Below are positions 37,601 through 50,762 of a stretch of DNA of 64,000 bases, piece by piece. The notes beneath the pieces were generated by a model. It saw nothing but the letters and a program-made list of their open reading frames with translations. It searched no databases and had not been told where the DNA came from. The first letter of the stretch is position 1; every line of letters starts with the position of its first letter. Made by a program: the position numbers and the translations under genes. Source of the stretch: Escallonia rubra (taxonomy: Eukaryota; Streptophyta; Magnoliopsida; Escalloniales; Escalloniaceae); contig JAVXUO010000948.1 in assembly GCA_033065855.1 (NCBI GenBank), positions 34,302 through 98,301 of the forward strand, given 5' to 3'.

Positions 37601-40600
37601 ACAGCATCATCAGACTACTTTCTACTTTTTCATAATATCTATATCCACCCTAATAATTTGTTCCAAGTTCGGATCCGTGTCGCCGTGTCCTATAATTTCA
37701 GAAGTAGGCGAGTTCAACACTTGGACACGAGTCCGATCTGGACTCCGACACCGAGTCTTTGTAACATAGCCGTTAACTTTATTTTGAAACTTGAAACTGT
37801 GGATTGTGCTTTATTTATTTCAGTAATATTAGATGTCAATACAGGCATGGCATTTGATTCAGTCAAAAGGTTTATGGTGACAAGTAACCTCGAGCTGTTC
37901 TTTGATGCTTAATCATGTTCTTGACATCTGATGAGAAATTCATACAAAGTGCAAACTTGCCACCATAAAGCTCTTTTTTATATATTTGTCTAGAGAAGGA
38001 GTTGCTGGATAGCTATCTAACTCAGTAGCGAGAGTCTGTCCAGTGGTCCAGTGCGAATGATACTCACTCAGAACCACTAATGGGGAAAGACCCAAATTAC
38101 AGCACCAGCGGGGAAGGGGGGGGAGGAGGAGGGGAATATGCGCCATGTTTAATACAACTCTGGACGTTTGTGGGGACCACGTGTCTGAGGGACTTCTCCA
38201 CCATTTGTCATAGATGGTGTTTATGTATATATCAATGTCCATGTGCTCTGGCCTGCTTAATTCGTGCAGAGTGTCAACATAGTTTCTCAAATTTTCTGAA
38301 TGATTTGGGTAATTTTTTTTCCTTTTAAGTAGAAGCACGTTTTGCAAAGAATTTGGGGATCTCCTGGAACTTTACTTTTTTCTCATCTCTATATATTGGA
38401 GCGTTGGCAAAGAGGGATATCTTATGGATTTGTCGCACAACAGTGAAGTGCTGACATGGCATCTAACGAGACAGGTGGCATCTCAGGCTCTACCTATAAA
38501 AATTCCATACTTTTGAATCACCCTTGCTAATGGTGGTGCATTGGGGAGATGTGAGGTATGGCGGTGGAACGACTAAAGGGTTCAGTTCCATGTCGATTGA
38601 AGCCAAATTTGTCGAAGGGGATGAAGGAGCAGGAGTTGGAGCCGACGATGTGGTGAAAGTCTATCTGCACCTTAGTGTAGTTCGCAATCATGCTTTATTG
38701 CCTTTTCCACCACCAAGTTGGACAGATAAGTAGGATTGATGAGAGGTAGTTCAGGTATGGTACTAGGCTTTATAATTTTTGGCGAGGGTGGTGCTGGTGG
38801 TGGAGCAGATTTAGTGAGGGTGGTTTTGGTGGAGACAAGGTGTGTGGTGGCGAAGAGGTAGAAGAATAAGATGGAACTATTGTTACAGTTGATGGATAGC
38901 ACACCTCACCAATGAGGACAGTTTGCATGCGTTTTTGTTAATCTATGACAAAAAAATGCAAAACACCAATATCTTTCACTTACGGATGGAAATGCGACGA
39001 TAAGGCTGATTTTAGTTATTACCAACTAGTTTTTGTGGCACATGCGATGCATGTGCAAAGTTGGTTATTGAAGAGTAGTTATCACTTTTTTCAAAGCTTC
39101 AATCTGTAATAGTCTTAAGTGCCTTGTGTCACTTAGTTAGTGTGACAATTGTCGCTCAAGGAAGCAGGTAACACAAAAAGAGGTCTTACACCAACAGGGC
39201 TAGGGGTGAGCACGGTTCAGTTTGGGGTCAAACCGCAAACCGAACCGTTACCCTTCAGTTTGAAAATTTGTGAACCGAACCAAACCAAACACCATCGGTT
39301 TGGACGGTTCAGTTTGGTTGGTTTAAACGGTTCGGCTTAATCAGTTTGCCCACTTAAAGACGTTGTTCCTTTGTACACTGCTAATTGAAGTTATATTTTT
39401 TCTAAATTGCATGTAATCTTGTTTCATTTGATATATAAGTTTTCATTGATGAATGAGAAAGAATGAGTAAATATAAACTAGATATTGGTTATAAAATTTT
39501 TGTGTTCTAAGTGTTGTCAATTTTTTTGTTTCTTTTAACTTTCAAGATTTGTTTATTTGGAGTTGCTTAGTACCTTATATGTGTAATTATCAATGGAATG
39601 TTACTAAAAATACATTAACATATCATAGGTCGGTTCGGTTCGGTTTAAAAAATGTGAACTGTGAACCAAACTGAACCAAGGTCGGTTTGGAAAATGTGAA
39701 ACCAAACCGTTTAGATCTTTAGACGGTTCGGATTGGATTGGTTCGGTTTGATCAGTTTGAGCGGTTCGGATCGGTGTGAACGGTTTGGTGCTCACCCCTA
39801 AACAGGGCTAATCTCTTTATAAGTAGTATGGATTAAGCTATTACCAATGGGGAAATGAGTAAGAGGTCGGAGACCTCTGGTGGAATTACGATACAGGGCA
39901 GCACCCTTTCTCTCCCAAGAGCTTGTGCTTTCAGGAAAGGCACAAGTAATCCTTATAAAGGCACTTGGTCTTAGGCTTCTCATTGAAAAGTTCTCCGACG
40001 ACCTTAGTGGGCTTGATGCATGGTCCAGCCCACTGCAGGATGTCGTAGCTCATAGGCTACTTCACCAATGGGACCATGCCCAGTATGCTTCCGTAATAAA
40101 TTGTAAAAAGGATGTCAATTGGAAAGATGAATAATTAAGCCGGTTACAATATTGCAGTAACAGAATGTAAAAGAACCTCATCAAGCGAGTAAAACTGAAA
40201 AGGTTACACTTCTTAGATTTAGGCTGTGTGGTCATGCATAACAGCCATATAAATATGACGATGAGACTTACTATTGTGTTGAAGTGGAGCACTTTAGCTT
40301 AGTAAAACTCAATAATGAAAAACGCAAGAATCTTTCATAATTAAAATTTTCAAAACTCGTGTTCTAGTACCAGTTCCTAATTCCACCATAGGGCTTTAAG
40401 TCTGCATAACAAGGAATTTAGATTTGGCGTATGGAAAAATATAGACTAGAGATGACAAGTAAAGGCCAATGCCTTTGAGATGCTGGTATGCCTACTTTGA
40501 TGGGATCCCTCGTATACTAGTGTAGGCAGGTGATACTGTCTCAACAGGCTAGCACCATCTCTTTCTTATGTTAGTTCGCCTCCAATTTTGTGATTTGTCA

Positions 40601-41675
40601 TTAGTATATTAAAACATGTGAGCACCTTATTGCTTCATACAAAATGTTTCTTCAGGTATTTTTATGATATATCTCTTAAGCCTTGTCTTCCAGTGGGAAT
40701 TTGGAGCTTTCAGCAAAATGTTTTCAAGATTTGATCTTAAAAGATCAAAACCACCCTGCTGCTCTAATTAACTATGCCGCCATTCTTTTGTGCAAATATG
40801 GTTCAGTTGTTGCAGGTAAGAATATGAAATATTCATACATACAGTTTGATTTCCATTATATTGTGGCTTAAATTTCTTATCCATTAAGAAATAAATGCTA
40901 CCTTTGGATTGCCTTTTTTGTGTTTCCGCAAAGATGAAGAAGATTCCTTGTCAGAAAAAATAAAAACATGTATTAACTTGTTTGGATACCATTTTCAGAG
41001 TATTATAGAGATGAAATTTAGTTGATTGTGATCTAAAAAATGAAATCACCTCTATCTCCTTTGGATAGACCTTTATAAGTCAAACCGAAATTTAGTTGAT
41101 TGTTATCTAAAAATTGAAATCACCTCTATTTCCTTTGGATAGACCTTTTTAAGTCAAACTGAGTGGGGTGAACGCCAAGAGGGGTTGATAATACATCGGT
41201 AATAAGTTGCTGAATAGTGCTTGAATATGATGTTTGCTGGAAAGAGAATATTAAAATGTTAAGCAAACACAACCACTAAGGAAACGCGAAATGAAAACAA
41301 TGACAAGGCTTTTTAAAAACAAGCTAAGTAATACATTAAAGGGCCCAGCTCTTCCAATTTTTCAGGTGCTGGGGCAAATGCGAATGAGGGGGCTTCCGAG
41401 GAACAAGTGACTGCAGCCAGTGTTGCGAAAGAATGCCTGTTAGCTGCTGTAAAATCAGATCCTAAAGCAGCTCACATATGGACTAATCTTGCTAATGCAT
41501 ATTCTATGATTGGTGATCATAAAAGTTCTGGCAAGTGCTTGGAGAAGGTGCTCATGACTCATTGCTACAATTTTCTGTTCACTTCTTTTTGAGGTTACAC
41601 ATATGTTGTCTTCTTCTTCTTCTTGTTTTCTTTTTCTGCACATATATATACATACATATATACACACATATATGT

Positions 41676-41706
<31 letters not shown>

Positions 41707-43681
41707 GGGAGCTGATCCATTGTTAGCGCTAGCAACTTAACCCAAGTTGTTAGCGCGATCTGGCCGCCACGTGCGAGAATGGACGGCCAGATCGCGCGCC
41801 ACGACCGCCATTTTTTTCACCGTCCGCTACATAGTGTAGCGGACGGTAAATTATCGTCCACTACATAATGTAGCGGATGGCCAGATCGCGCTAGCAACTT
41901 GCTAGCGCTAGCAATGGATCACGACCCATATATATATATATGTATTCCTCTTAGGTTTGTAACAATGCGGAGTCTTTATTCGCGGATTGTATTTTTCTAT
42001 GAGGTTCTATGGTCCTACCTTCATAACAGGGAGGTCATAGTTTCCTCCCGATTGTCGTGCTACTTTTGCTTGTTGTCTTGTCATTGGCTTATATGTTAAT
42101 TTTTATGCTTCCTAGGCAGCAAAACTGGAGTCCAATTGTCTGGCCACCAGATATGCTGTTGCTGTTCACAGAATCAGGGATGCAGAAAGGTCTCAAAATC
42201 CCAGTGAACAGCTTTCGTGGGCTGGAAATGAGATGGCTTCTTTACTTCGAGAAGGAGATTCTGTTCAGGTTGAGCCTCCCATAGCATGGGCAGGGGTTGC
42301 CATGGTTCACAAGGCTCAACATGAGATTGCAGCCGGTTTTGAAATTGAAAAAAATGAATTGATGGAGGTTGAAGAGCGTGCTTTGTGCAGCTTGAAGCAG
42401 GTTAGAAACTGTCACCAGAACATCCCAACTGTAGTTTGAAATCGATGCATAGTACTTCATTTCTGATTAGGGTGAAGTTTCTTGGGCATGTGCCCAACTG
42501 TCTCGAACATGTAAAACAAAATGTTGGTCATCACTCAAATCGTAGGTTGATTTATATGAAAAAAAAAATGCTATTGAGATGCTCTTTTGCAATCACTCGA
42601 ATTGGGCATATGTCGTCTGATATGAGTTAGGTCGTGCTAGTACTCGGCACACCTGGTATTTAAAATGGAGGGTGACTATGACCTGGCTGTGGCTTTGACC
42701 TAGTTCGTGTAATACTATAGACTGTTTTATCATCTGAAGGTCATGAAAGAGGTCATACGATATTTTAGTTTTATACTTATGTCACAATGTGGTTAAGTAT
42801 CTATCCATAACGTATTATGGGGAAAAAGTTTAGTCTTTGACAAATTCAAGTTATACATAAAGGACACATAACTAAAACATTTGAAATGTTCTCGAAACAT
42901 CATATCTGTTTGCTAAGACTTCTCAAACATGGATAGGGTAAATGTATTGCTACGTGGATAGTGATTCCTTCATATAATACTCGATGGAGATGTGGGCTTC
43001 ATATTGAAAGCATCTCATGGCCATTGGTAGTATTCTAATTTATTCCATTTTGCACTTTCCAAATCAGGCGATAGCTGAGGATCCAGATGATGCAGTTCAG
43101 TGGCACCAACTTGGCCTTCATAGGCTATGTTCACGACAATTCAAGACATCACAAACATACCTTAAGGCTGCGATTTCCCGTTTTACGGACTGTAGTTATG
43201 CATGGTCAAATCTTGGTATCTGCAGCTTCATTAAATTATCGAGTGTTCTAAACTGTTTTCTCTTGGTACTTATAGTTCCGTGCTTGATACTTTCTTGGAC
43301 TTGTGATCTTAATGTGCATCACTAGGTATCTCGCTGCAGCTATATGAGGAGTCATCTTCACAAGCTGAAGAAGTTTATAAGCGTGCATTGTCATTAGCGA
43401 CAGCTCAACAGGCGCATGCCATATTTTGCAACCTTGGAAATTTATACCGCCAACAGAAGCAAAACGATTCTGCCAAGGCGATGTTTACAAAGTCACTTGA
43501 ACTGCAGCCTGGTTATGCTCCTGCATATAACAATCTAGGGCTGGTTTTTGTCGCCGAGGGTCGGTGGGAAGAAGCCAAATTCTGCTTCAGTAAGGCGCTT
43601 CAGGCAGACCCGTTGCTGGATGCTGCCAAATCCAACATGATTAAAGCAACGGCCATGTCTAGATTGTGTACAGGTACCTGA
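34601..43681 (+). CDS. Tetratricopeptide repeat protein (At5g63200-like)
   Basis: Ten coding exons join in phase: 34601-34822, 36245-36337, 36423-36524, 36627-36794, 36874-36962, 40694-40815, 41366-41547, 42116-42400, 43068-43215 and 43326-43681, giving 588 aa. A non-coding first exon probably ends at 34079, with the acceptor at 34594-34596 just before the ATG. The acidic/serine-rich N-terminus (1-74) is followed by TPR-like helices: HAHFILGLMYQRMG (near 87-100), VWNTLGMILVKTG (180-192), NLDCLGNLGIAYL (about 211-223), AHIWTNLANAYSMIGD, DAVQWHQLGLHRL, and the classic pair NLGNLYRQQKQNDSAKAMF / AYNNLGLVFVAEGRWEEA. Such repeats scaffold protein partners. Annotation of relatives as SPINDLY-type GlcNAc transferase reflects the TPRs only: no glycosyltransferase domain is present. 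The reading ends MSRLCTGT; CAG|GTACCT at 43671-43679 could be a splice donor, so the true C-terminus may be longer. Introns carry a Helitron with a hAT element and a TA-flanked element. Confidence 0.9.
39026..39832 (-). mobile_element. Mini-Helitron with CTAG end, in a TPR intron
   Basis: On the minus strand the element begins TCCATACTACTTATAAAGAG and ends CTAG (39026-39029). It lies between A (39833) and T (39025), as Helitrons require. An 8-bp-stem hairpin (39038-39056, GCACATGC/GCATGTGC with a GAT loop) sits 8 nt inside the CTAG end. Without the nested hAT element the Helitron is only about 200 bp and codes for nothing. It lies in the intron 36963-40693. Confidence 0.75.
39193..39808. mobile_element. 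hAT-family MITE, 600 bp, perfect TIR and 8-bp TSD
   Basis: Element 39201-39800 has exact terminal repeats TAGGGGTGAGC / GCTCACCCCTA and identical flanking octamers AACAGGGC (39193-39200, 39801-39808), the hAT signature. The subterminal regions are packed with GGTTCGGTTTGG-type motifs in both orientations, a pattern expected of transposase-binding repeats. Identical TSDs suggest a fairly recent insertion. It is nested in the Helitron. Confidence 0.9.
41707..41927. mobile_element. TA-microsatellite foldback element A (Micron-like)
   Basis: A 221-bp inverted-repeat element in an intron of the TPR gene (between 41547 and 42116). Ends: GGGAGCTGATCCATTG and, in reverse complement, GGGTCGTGATCCATTG; both continue into TAGCGCTAGCAA and GCGCGATCTGGCC. 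Left flank is a CA/TA microsatellite, right flank TA repeats. The middle holds two near-palindromes around GTAGCGGA (41820-41846 and 41854-41880). It is non-coding and pairs with copy B at 52781. Confidence 0.8.
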
Positions 43682-44837
43682 TCGTTCCTCATTCAAGGTT
43701 AAGTCATAATCAAATGAAGGTGGGCATGCTTCCTTCTTTAAGGTTGCAGGATTGTATATAGTTCGTATACTTGAAATTAGAAGCCTGCCTTCTTTGAAAC
43801 TCAGAAAACTAAAAAAGTCAAATTAACATGATAGGTCAAGCATTTTTGTTAGTCTACAGGAGTGTCAATTTTTTTTTGACAGAGTGACCATTAGTATTAC
43901 TAGTTTTTCATCTTCCGGGCTCGCGAGGGAGATGAAGGAAGATATTGAAATTCTTTTTATAATCTTTTCATGTATGAAGTTGTAGAGTTGTTAGGCAAGT
44001 AGTGTATCAAAAGCTGCAGAACAATGTTGAAGGCCAGGATGATTTCCCTACAGAACTGGGAAGGCTGTCCAGTCTTTTCATTTTATCACTAGTTTTGATC
44101 TCGTGCGTTGCATACGAGAACAACAACTATCAGAGATCTCGTATTTGTATGTCTAATAACAATTTCAAAATTAGTAGTGACAATAAGATAATCAAATATT
44201 TATTTTTACCTTTGAGTTCTGCTACCAATTCTTATTGTTAGAAATGACCTTGAGTAATAATTGTTCGTTTTTAGTGACAAATGAAGATGAAAAATAGTGT
44301 ATGAAATAATAGAAATGATATCTACTAACTAACAACAATTGCGGTGATAAACTATTACTCAAGACCGCCAAGAAAAGAGTAACACTACATAATAAATGAT
44401 TGAAAAAAAATGGGAGTGTAAACTATGAATTAAACTTGTAATGAAATAAAATGAAGGAGATTAGGGTAGTTTAAGAAAAAAATTGATGATCTTGTGTTTC
44501 CCTAAACAATAAAAAATATTTAAGATTAAAAATGAATATATATAGAATTACTTTTGTCAAAATATAGGAATTAATGGAATTATCAAGATATAAATAAATC
44601 TTTTGAGTGATGCATGTTAACATAGAAGAGAGAAAAATGTAAAATTTATATAATTGGTTGAATTTCAAATGGAAATAAGGAATTCAATTCGAGAGAGAGA
44701 GAGAGAGAGTATAAATCCAAATCATTATTAAAAAGGTAAGTTATAAATTTAAAATATTCAAAATAAGAAAGTTCATATGGCGAATTAAGAGAGTGTCCAA
44801 GTAAGCGATAACTGGACATCATTCTCTCAGCTTCGAC

Positions 44838-44876
<39 letters not shown>

Positions 44877-45978
44877 AGGGGGAAAGGTGGGCTTAAACTA
44901 ACTATATCGCATAATTACATGACCTTGCATAATAATCGTCTTAACTGGGTATGTTTTAATGGCTTGGCAAAATGGGCGAGTGGGGTGGGTTTTGGTGTGG
45001 GTTAAACGGGTTGGGTTTAGATGGGTGGATGACCCATCCAGACTCATTTATTTGTGGATGAAGTCAAATAATAAATGGGTTGGTATAACCCATTACCCTA
45101 ACATTCACCTATTTGGACCAAGAGCACTGTTATTGCCATATTTATTAGCTGCCAGCACCGCCACTGCCGCCAGAATCATGGCACCATCGCCATTAGCACG
45201 AGCACCAGGTTCCTCTAGTTTGAAACACGAATACTGTTACTACCATATTCTCTCTTACCACCAAAACCACCATGGCTGCCACTGTCATGCCAGCACCGCC
45301 ATCATTGGCACGAGCACCACACTGCTCGCCACTGTCATGCCACCATGGTATGAGCACCACACTGCTGCTGCCGTATTCGCACCAGCCCAACAATTTGGCA
45401 CCTCCAATTTCCTTTAGCCCCAAACCCCCCGGAAGAACCTCCTCAACTTTAGGTTGACTTCCAAGTTCACCGCTATTTAAGTGGGTAAATGGATTTGGGT
45501 TGTGATTGCCACCCTTACTTTTTTATCAAGAGATAATTGTGATACACACGAAACATGGAGACAATGAGAAGGCTCCCAATTCCTGCGAGTAAAACCAGCT
45601 CCCAATTTCTGCGGGTAAAACCAGCCATTATATGAGCCGTCTCATTTCCTGCTCCTTTGATGAACAATAACTTTGGAAGAATTGAGGCGTTACAACTTTA
45701 TGGGCAGAGTGTTCATTCCATGGGGTTTCTAGGATTTATCCTGGAAAATGAAAGGAAGGACTCAATAGAAAAATTCCCTCTTAGCATTAAGGAAGCTCAA
45801 TGTACATTGATGATGAATTTGGCACTGAACTTGGTGATATCAGTGTATCACATTCTGATGTTACAAGACATAGTATTAACATCTTTATTTTCTTCTTTCC
45901 AGTGCAAGTAACTTCTTCGAATACATTGATGGCATACAAATGAAAATGACTGATAAAGTGTGCTGTAAAATTTGGAAG
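43682..45978. other. Intergenic stretch between convergent TPR and CBBY genes
   Basis: It holds a GA microsatellite (about 44692-44710), a TA microsatellite (about 44841-44872) and a low-complexity CCA/CAC-rich part (45140-45420). No gene is supported; the 45193-45423 ORFs reflect the simple composition. Confidence 0.5.
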
Positions 45979-48900
45979 CTAACTGACATATTGTTTCTCA
46001 AGAAGGCTTCCACAAAATGCAAGGTCAAACCTTTCCTCTGGAGGATCTCCAATGCAATCGAAAACCGCATCTGCATTCTTGAAGTCTTCATCGGCAGTGT
46101 AACTGCAGTCCATCAATGGAGCCAATTAACACAGTCTACTCGACAAAAGTACGAGTATACAAGAATTTTCAATGCCATTGCAGATTCCATTTTGATTAGA
46201 AAGTGTGCATGTGGTGCATTTTGGTGTTGCCAAGAAGCAAAACTACAATCAATAGTTTCGTTCATCCTAGGGAACAAAGGATATACCTTTGAGTTGATAT
46301 CAACACCTCATTCATCACTCTTATGCATATGGATGCAAAATTATACCGACGAAGTCATAGTTATGCTGGAATTAACTTTCCTTTCTCCTTAGTTTTAGTA
46401 AGTAGAGTCGTCAAAAAGCAACAATCAGCGCAACAGATTTCAACCAACAAAAGTTAGATTACACCAGAAATCCGTAACGTATATTGGTGTAAGTTGATGA
46501 TTACTCGGGCATGGACGTGAAATCGGGTAAGGGACTTGTACACAGAAAGTTCCGATCAGGAAAGGAAATAACTCACCCACTCTTTGTTACAATACATGTC
46601 ATTCCTGCAGCTTTGGCAGCAGCAAGACCTATGCCACTGTCTTCGATCACAACGCAACTGTAAACAGAGAATCAATGTACAACTGTTACGAAAAATGAAG
46701 AATTTGGACCAACTATTTATGATGGTGTGCAGTTGAGTTCTCAAGTTCAAGTTGTCAACAGCATTATAATGAAAGACGGCTGCTTTGGCCTAATATGAAG
46801 TAATGCATCGTTGTTATATTGCCGAGAGTTCTAGAAATTGTGTATAACAAGTTATTAAAGGTATCGTGTTGTACCTTGAAGGTTCAACACCCAGAGTGCT
46901 GGCTGCTAGCACATAGATGGCCTGCCAAGATTAGGGAGGGAGTTAAAAAATTATCAGCTCATCTTCATTCCTTTCATCGATAAGATATCTACATTTCTGG
47001 GTGTCTTCAACTTAAGAACAAGGTAAATTGGCACTAAAACGCCGAATAAATAATAAAGTCCAACGATACTCCATTGCCAAGAAAACCATGTCATGTCATT
47101 CTCACTAGTCCATGAAAATGCAGGAACTCTTTGAGGACTCCGAAATAGTGTGGTGTTACTGGTGGATGGATTATCACAAGCATTATGTTGATCTTACTGG
47201 ATCAGGCTTTTTTCGAGGAACCACATCTCCAGCAAATATCTGAATCTTTTCTGCTCTATCAGGCCCTAGCAGAAATGAAACTATAGCAGAGACCTGAAAT
47301 GACCACATTAATTTAGTTTTCACACCGAGTAGTCGATCTGTGTGCTAGAAATAATAATCTTGAGTAATGAGTAACAACAAACAACTCAGTGCAACCACAT
47401 AGGTCACCGTATGCCTTAAAGATGGGAGGAAAACATTGATAGAGAGGAAGTTTCTGGTGCGGGATGCCATCCTTAATTTTATTCGTCACATAAGGTGCTT
47501 CAGTTATAATCCTTTGATGTGAATTGCAAATGCAGGATACAAAAAATGGGCCCTTAGGAAAATTTGGCTTAATTTATAGATTTGCAAAATATTAGTACGG
47601 TACTCGCTGCAAATTGTAGTGAAATGCACTACAAGTAGCATGATTTAAAACTTTAGAACCTGATGGTGCATACCGCCTTCTCATTGGATGTGCTGCAGAC
47701 AGCAACTTTGACTCCTTTTGCCAAAGCCTGATCAATTAGCCTGTAAGATTTAGTACAAAAACCTCATAACTGATAAGCCCCAAAACCATTTCGCAATCTA
47801 ACCAATGAAGGGTTATTTGTCAATCGTTATGTTACTCGTATCAGTATGAGAAAATGGACAAATCTGCATAGCCATTATAGTAAAGCCACTCCAAGAGGAC
47901 TTCAGAATCAGAATTTTACTTAATCATTATAATGATTTTCTGGAGCGCATGAGGAATGCAATCTACAGACTACAGTATGCATTGAAGAGAGAAATTGACT
48001 CAAACAAGGAACCTGATATCCTTCAATTAAATGATAAATGCAAATCTTCTTTTCATGAAAGGCTAATACAAATCAACTTAGTTCCAGCACTATCAGCTAA
48101 GTATCAGTTTACGCATTCTTCCTCTTAAAAGACTCAAAAGTCTTGTATGTTGTTCTTGTTTGCCATAGAAACTGTTGGATAGAATCAAAAGACAGAATCA
48201 GCAGGATGGCGGCACTAATATCATGCTCTGCTAGAAATACTGAATAAGGAAGAAAATTATGGCCGCAGAGGTGGGGGATCACATATGATAGCTTAAATCA
48301 TGTTTTGCTAGAAATTCAAAATAAGCAAAAATGCCTACCTTCAGATGATAGCTTTAGCCTATCTCCGTTTAACATATGTAATTTGGTGAATAGACATTAA
48401 GCAATGCACATGTTTTGATGATAGAACAGGATCCACTGACATGCTCCTATACGTAATGCTGAAATTGAGCAGGCAAACACCAGTGCATCCATGGTCTTAT
48501 GCTAATGTTAGATTAGACTACTAGCCTCTTTGCGAGTTTTTTTTAGGAGAGAAAGGGAAGGAAAAGAAATGAAAGACTACTTTCCTCCCTTTTTTTTAGT
48601 TTGTGAGTTTTTTTAAGAAGAGAAAAGAAGAGAAAGGGGAGGAAAGTTTGGGCTTCTTTTGTCTCTAAATCTTTCCTCCCAAAATTGGGAAGAAACGGAG
48701 AGAAAGGAAACTCTCATAAGTAACATTTTAATAATGCCCATATTACCCTTAAGACAATGAAGACTAAATTTTGAATGACTTCTAGGTTTTAAGGTTTCTT
48801 ATGGAAGCTTATCACTTTATTTACAATTAAGTGATTGTTTTAGATGTTAGAGTTGACTCATAACTGATTATTTTGCTTTTGGTGTGACATTAATTAGATT

Positions 48901-50762
48901 TAGACGTTGGGATGCTTGTCGTGATCTCATGGTTATTTTTGTTTTTTTACATGATGAAATTAATCAACTATGTAAGGCTTATGACATTAGTATGATATGT
49001 ATTTTGTACGATTTATCGATAATTAAATTATTTTACAAACAAAATCATGTTTTTTTAGGATCATACATTCTTAATCTTTGTTAGAATCATCACAAATTAG
49101 TATAAGGGTATATACGTAACCATAGTATAAGGGCATATACGTAACCATGTGTCTTTTCTTTTCTTTTCTGCTTAACTCACAAACAAGAGAAAAGAATGAT
49201 ACTTTCTTTTCTCTCTTAAACTCACAAACAAGAGGAAGGATAATTGTTTTCCCTTCTCTTCCTTTCTCTTCTTTTCCCTTCTCTTCTTTTCTTTTCTTTT
49301 CTCTCGTCTCAAAACTCACAAACAGGCTATACATGTATGCCATGACTTACAGGTTACACCATGATAAGTAGTACGCAATACGCAGCAATATTCAAGTGCA
49401 GCCAACAGTTAAACAGTAGCTTACTTCGCAACACCAGGCCGGAGGGGCAGCAACTTTTTCTCAATGAGGGCCATAAATAACTCTGTCTTTCGTTTGTGAA
49501 GCGAAGCTATAAAACTCTTTCTTTCTTCTTCGCTCTTTGGAGCGTTTTCTGGCCAGCCCGTCTTATTAAAGTAAGCAGTCATCCTGAAAACACAGACCAA
49601 GCACTGAAACTTAACCCAAGCAAACTTTACAAGAAAGCAGAATCCAGGTTGCATATAGACACACTTAAGTTAACCTTCCATGTTCCGAAAGCATCAACTT
49701 GAATCTATGGCAGCCATACATAAAGTTATGTGGCTGTGCCTTAAAATAGTGTATGTTCCACCCTTGTGAAGCCACAGAACTGCCATTAATATGGTTCACA
49801 TTTATGAACAAAGTACATCGTCCTAAAATTAGAATACTAGTTTTCTGAAAAACAAAAGTACCTTTCTTTTCCACCCCCAATTTTGAGCAGTTCACCATAC
49901 AAGTCCACATCCCAGGAAACACCCAATTCTTTCTGTGTAATCAATTTGAAGTACGTGATCAGCCCAAACTTACACCCAGGCATTAAACTACAAACATGAA
50001 GGTAGTTGCATTAACATACAAACTTTGAAACAACCCATTTCAGCAAACATCAAATTACTTCAAAAGAAAATGAAAAAATAATGGCATAAAAGTACTCTCA
50101 AGTTTCATACTTTTTGTCCTCTTTGGCTTTTTGCACGTTTCTAGAATTGAATTAAACTATCTAACCATCGAATTGAACTCTCATACAACGAGTAAAGTCA
50201 ACATTTACATGTATACATTCTATTTTAAGAATTGCAAAAGGTCAAACCGAACAAGAATTAGGAAAATGAGGAAGTATCAACAATTGCAGTACTGAATGAA
50301 CCTGCACTAAATGAAAAGGAAAAAAAAAACCATTTCACTAGTGGATAACACTAGAGTTTATAGCCTCCACACAAACGATTTAGCAAAAGAAAGAAACAAA
50401 GGACAAAGAGTGAGCGAGTGTACTTCGGCGAAAGTGTCGTTGAAAGAGATGCGATGGCCGTCCTTCTCCGTGTCAACGAGCACTCCATCACAGTCAAACA
50501 GAAGTGCGGACGGCACAACAGAAGAAGCGGACGAGCATCTGGTGGCGCCAGTCTTGCTGCTCTTTCTATCTTCAGTCAGTTGGCTTGTGCTCCTACTCGA
50601 AACACTCCTTTTGATGCTTATTCGTCTACCCAAGAAGGAACACGGTGGGTTCCTCGCATTGCGCCAAAGGGTGGAGGGAACAGAGGCTTTTGTGCGGGAG
50701 CAGAGGCTTGCTGTTGAAGAAGAAGTCGGAGAAAATGATGCGGCAATGGCCGTTGAAGACAT
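45979..50762 (-). CDS. CBBY: CBBY, xylulose-1,5-bisphosphate phosphatase, chloroplastic (HAD family)
   Basis: Exons 50424-50762, 49862-49932, 49425-49583, 47674-47740, 47198-47293, 46875-46921, 46577-46657 and 45979-46102 join in phase to 327 aa, near the Arabidopsis length. Residues 1 to about 80 are Ser/Thr/Arg-rich and poor in acid, a chloroplast transit peptide. HAD motif I is LLFDCDGVLVDTE (nucleophile Asp90, acid/base Asp92); motif II VAVCSTSN (Ser206/Thr207); motif III VPRKKPDP (Lys241); motif IV VVIEDSG (Glu265, Asp266). The cap region GGGKERMTAYF matches CbbY. The enzyme hydrolyses xylulose-1,5-bisphosphate, a by-product and inhibitor of Rubisco, to xylulose-5-phosphate in the stroma. 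The gene converges on the TPR gene. Intron 3 holds an inverted-repeat element; two TA-flanked foldback elements sit upstream of the promoter. Confidence 0.95.
48524..49327. mobile_element. Inverted-repeat element in CBBY intron 3
   Basis: The left end GCCTCTTTGCGAGTTTT and the reverse complement of the right end GCCTGTTTGTGAGTTTT are imperfect TIRs. Inside each, further GTTTGTGAGTTT motifs are embedded in AGAGAAAAG (left) or CTTTTCTC (right) purine/pyrimidine tracts, so the whole 800 bp can fold back. TA or TAC abuts both ends, which leaves the target duplication ambiguous (Tourist/Harbinger-like is possible). No transposase is visible. Confidence 0.6.

Noticed and set aside
45140-45423. Ala/His/Thr-rich ORFs on both strands
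   Set aside because: The composition is simple (CCA/CAC repeats), which opens frames by chance.
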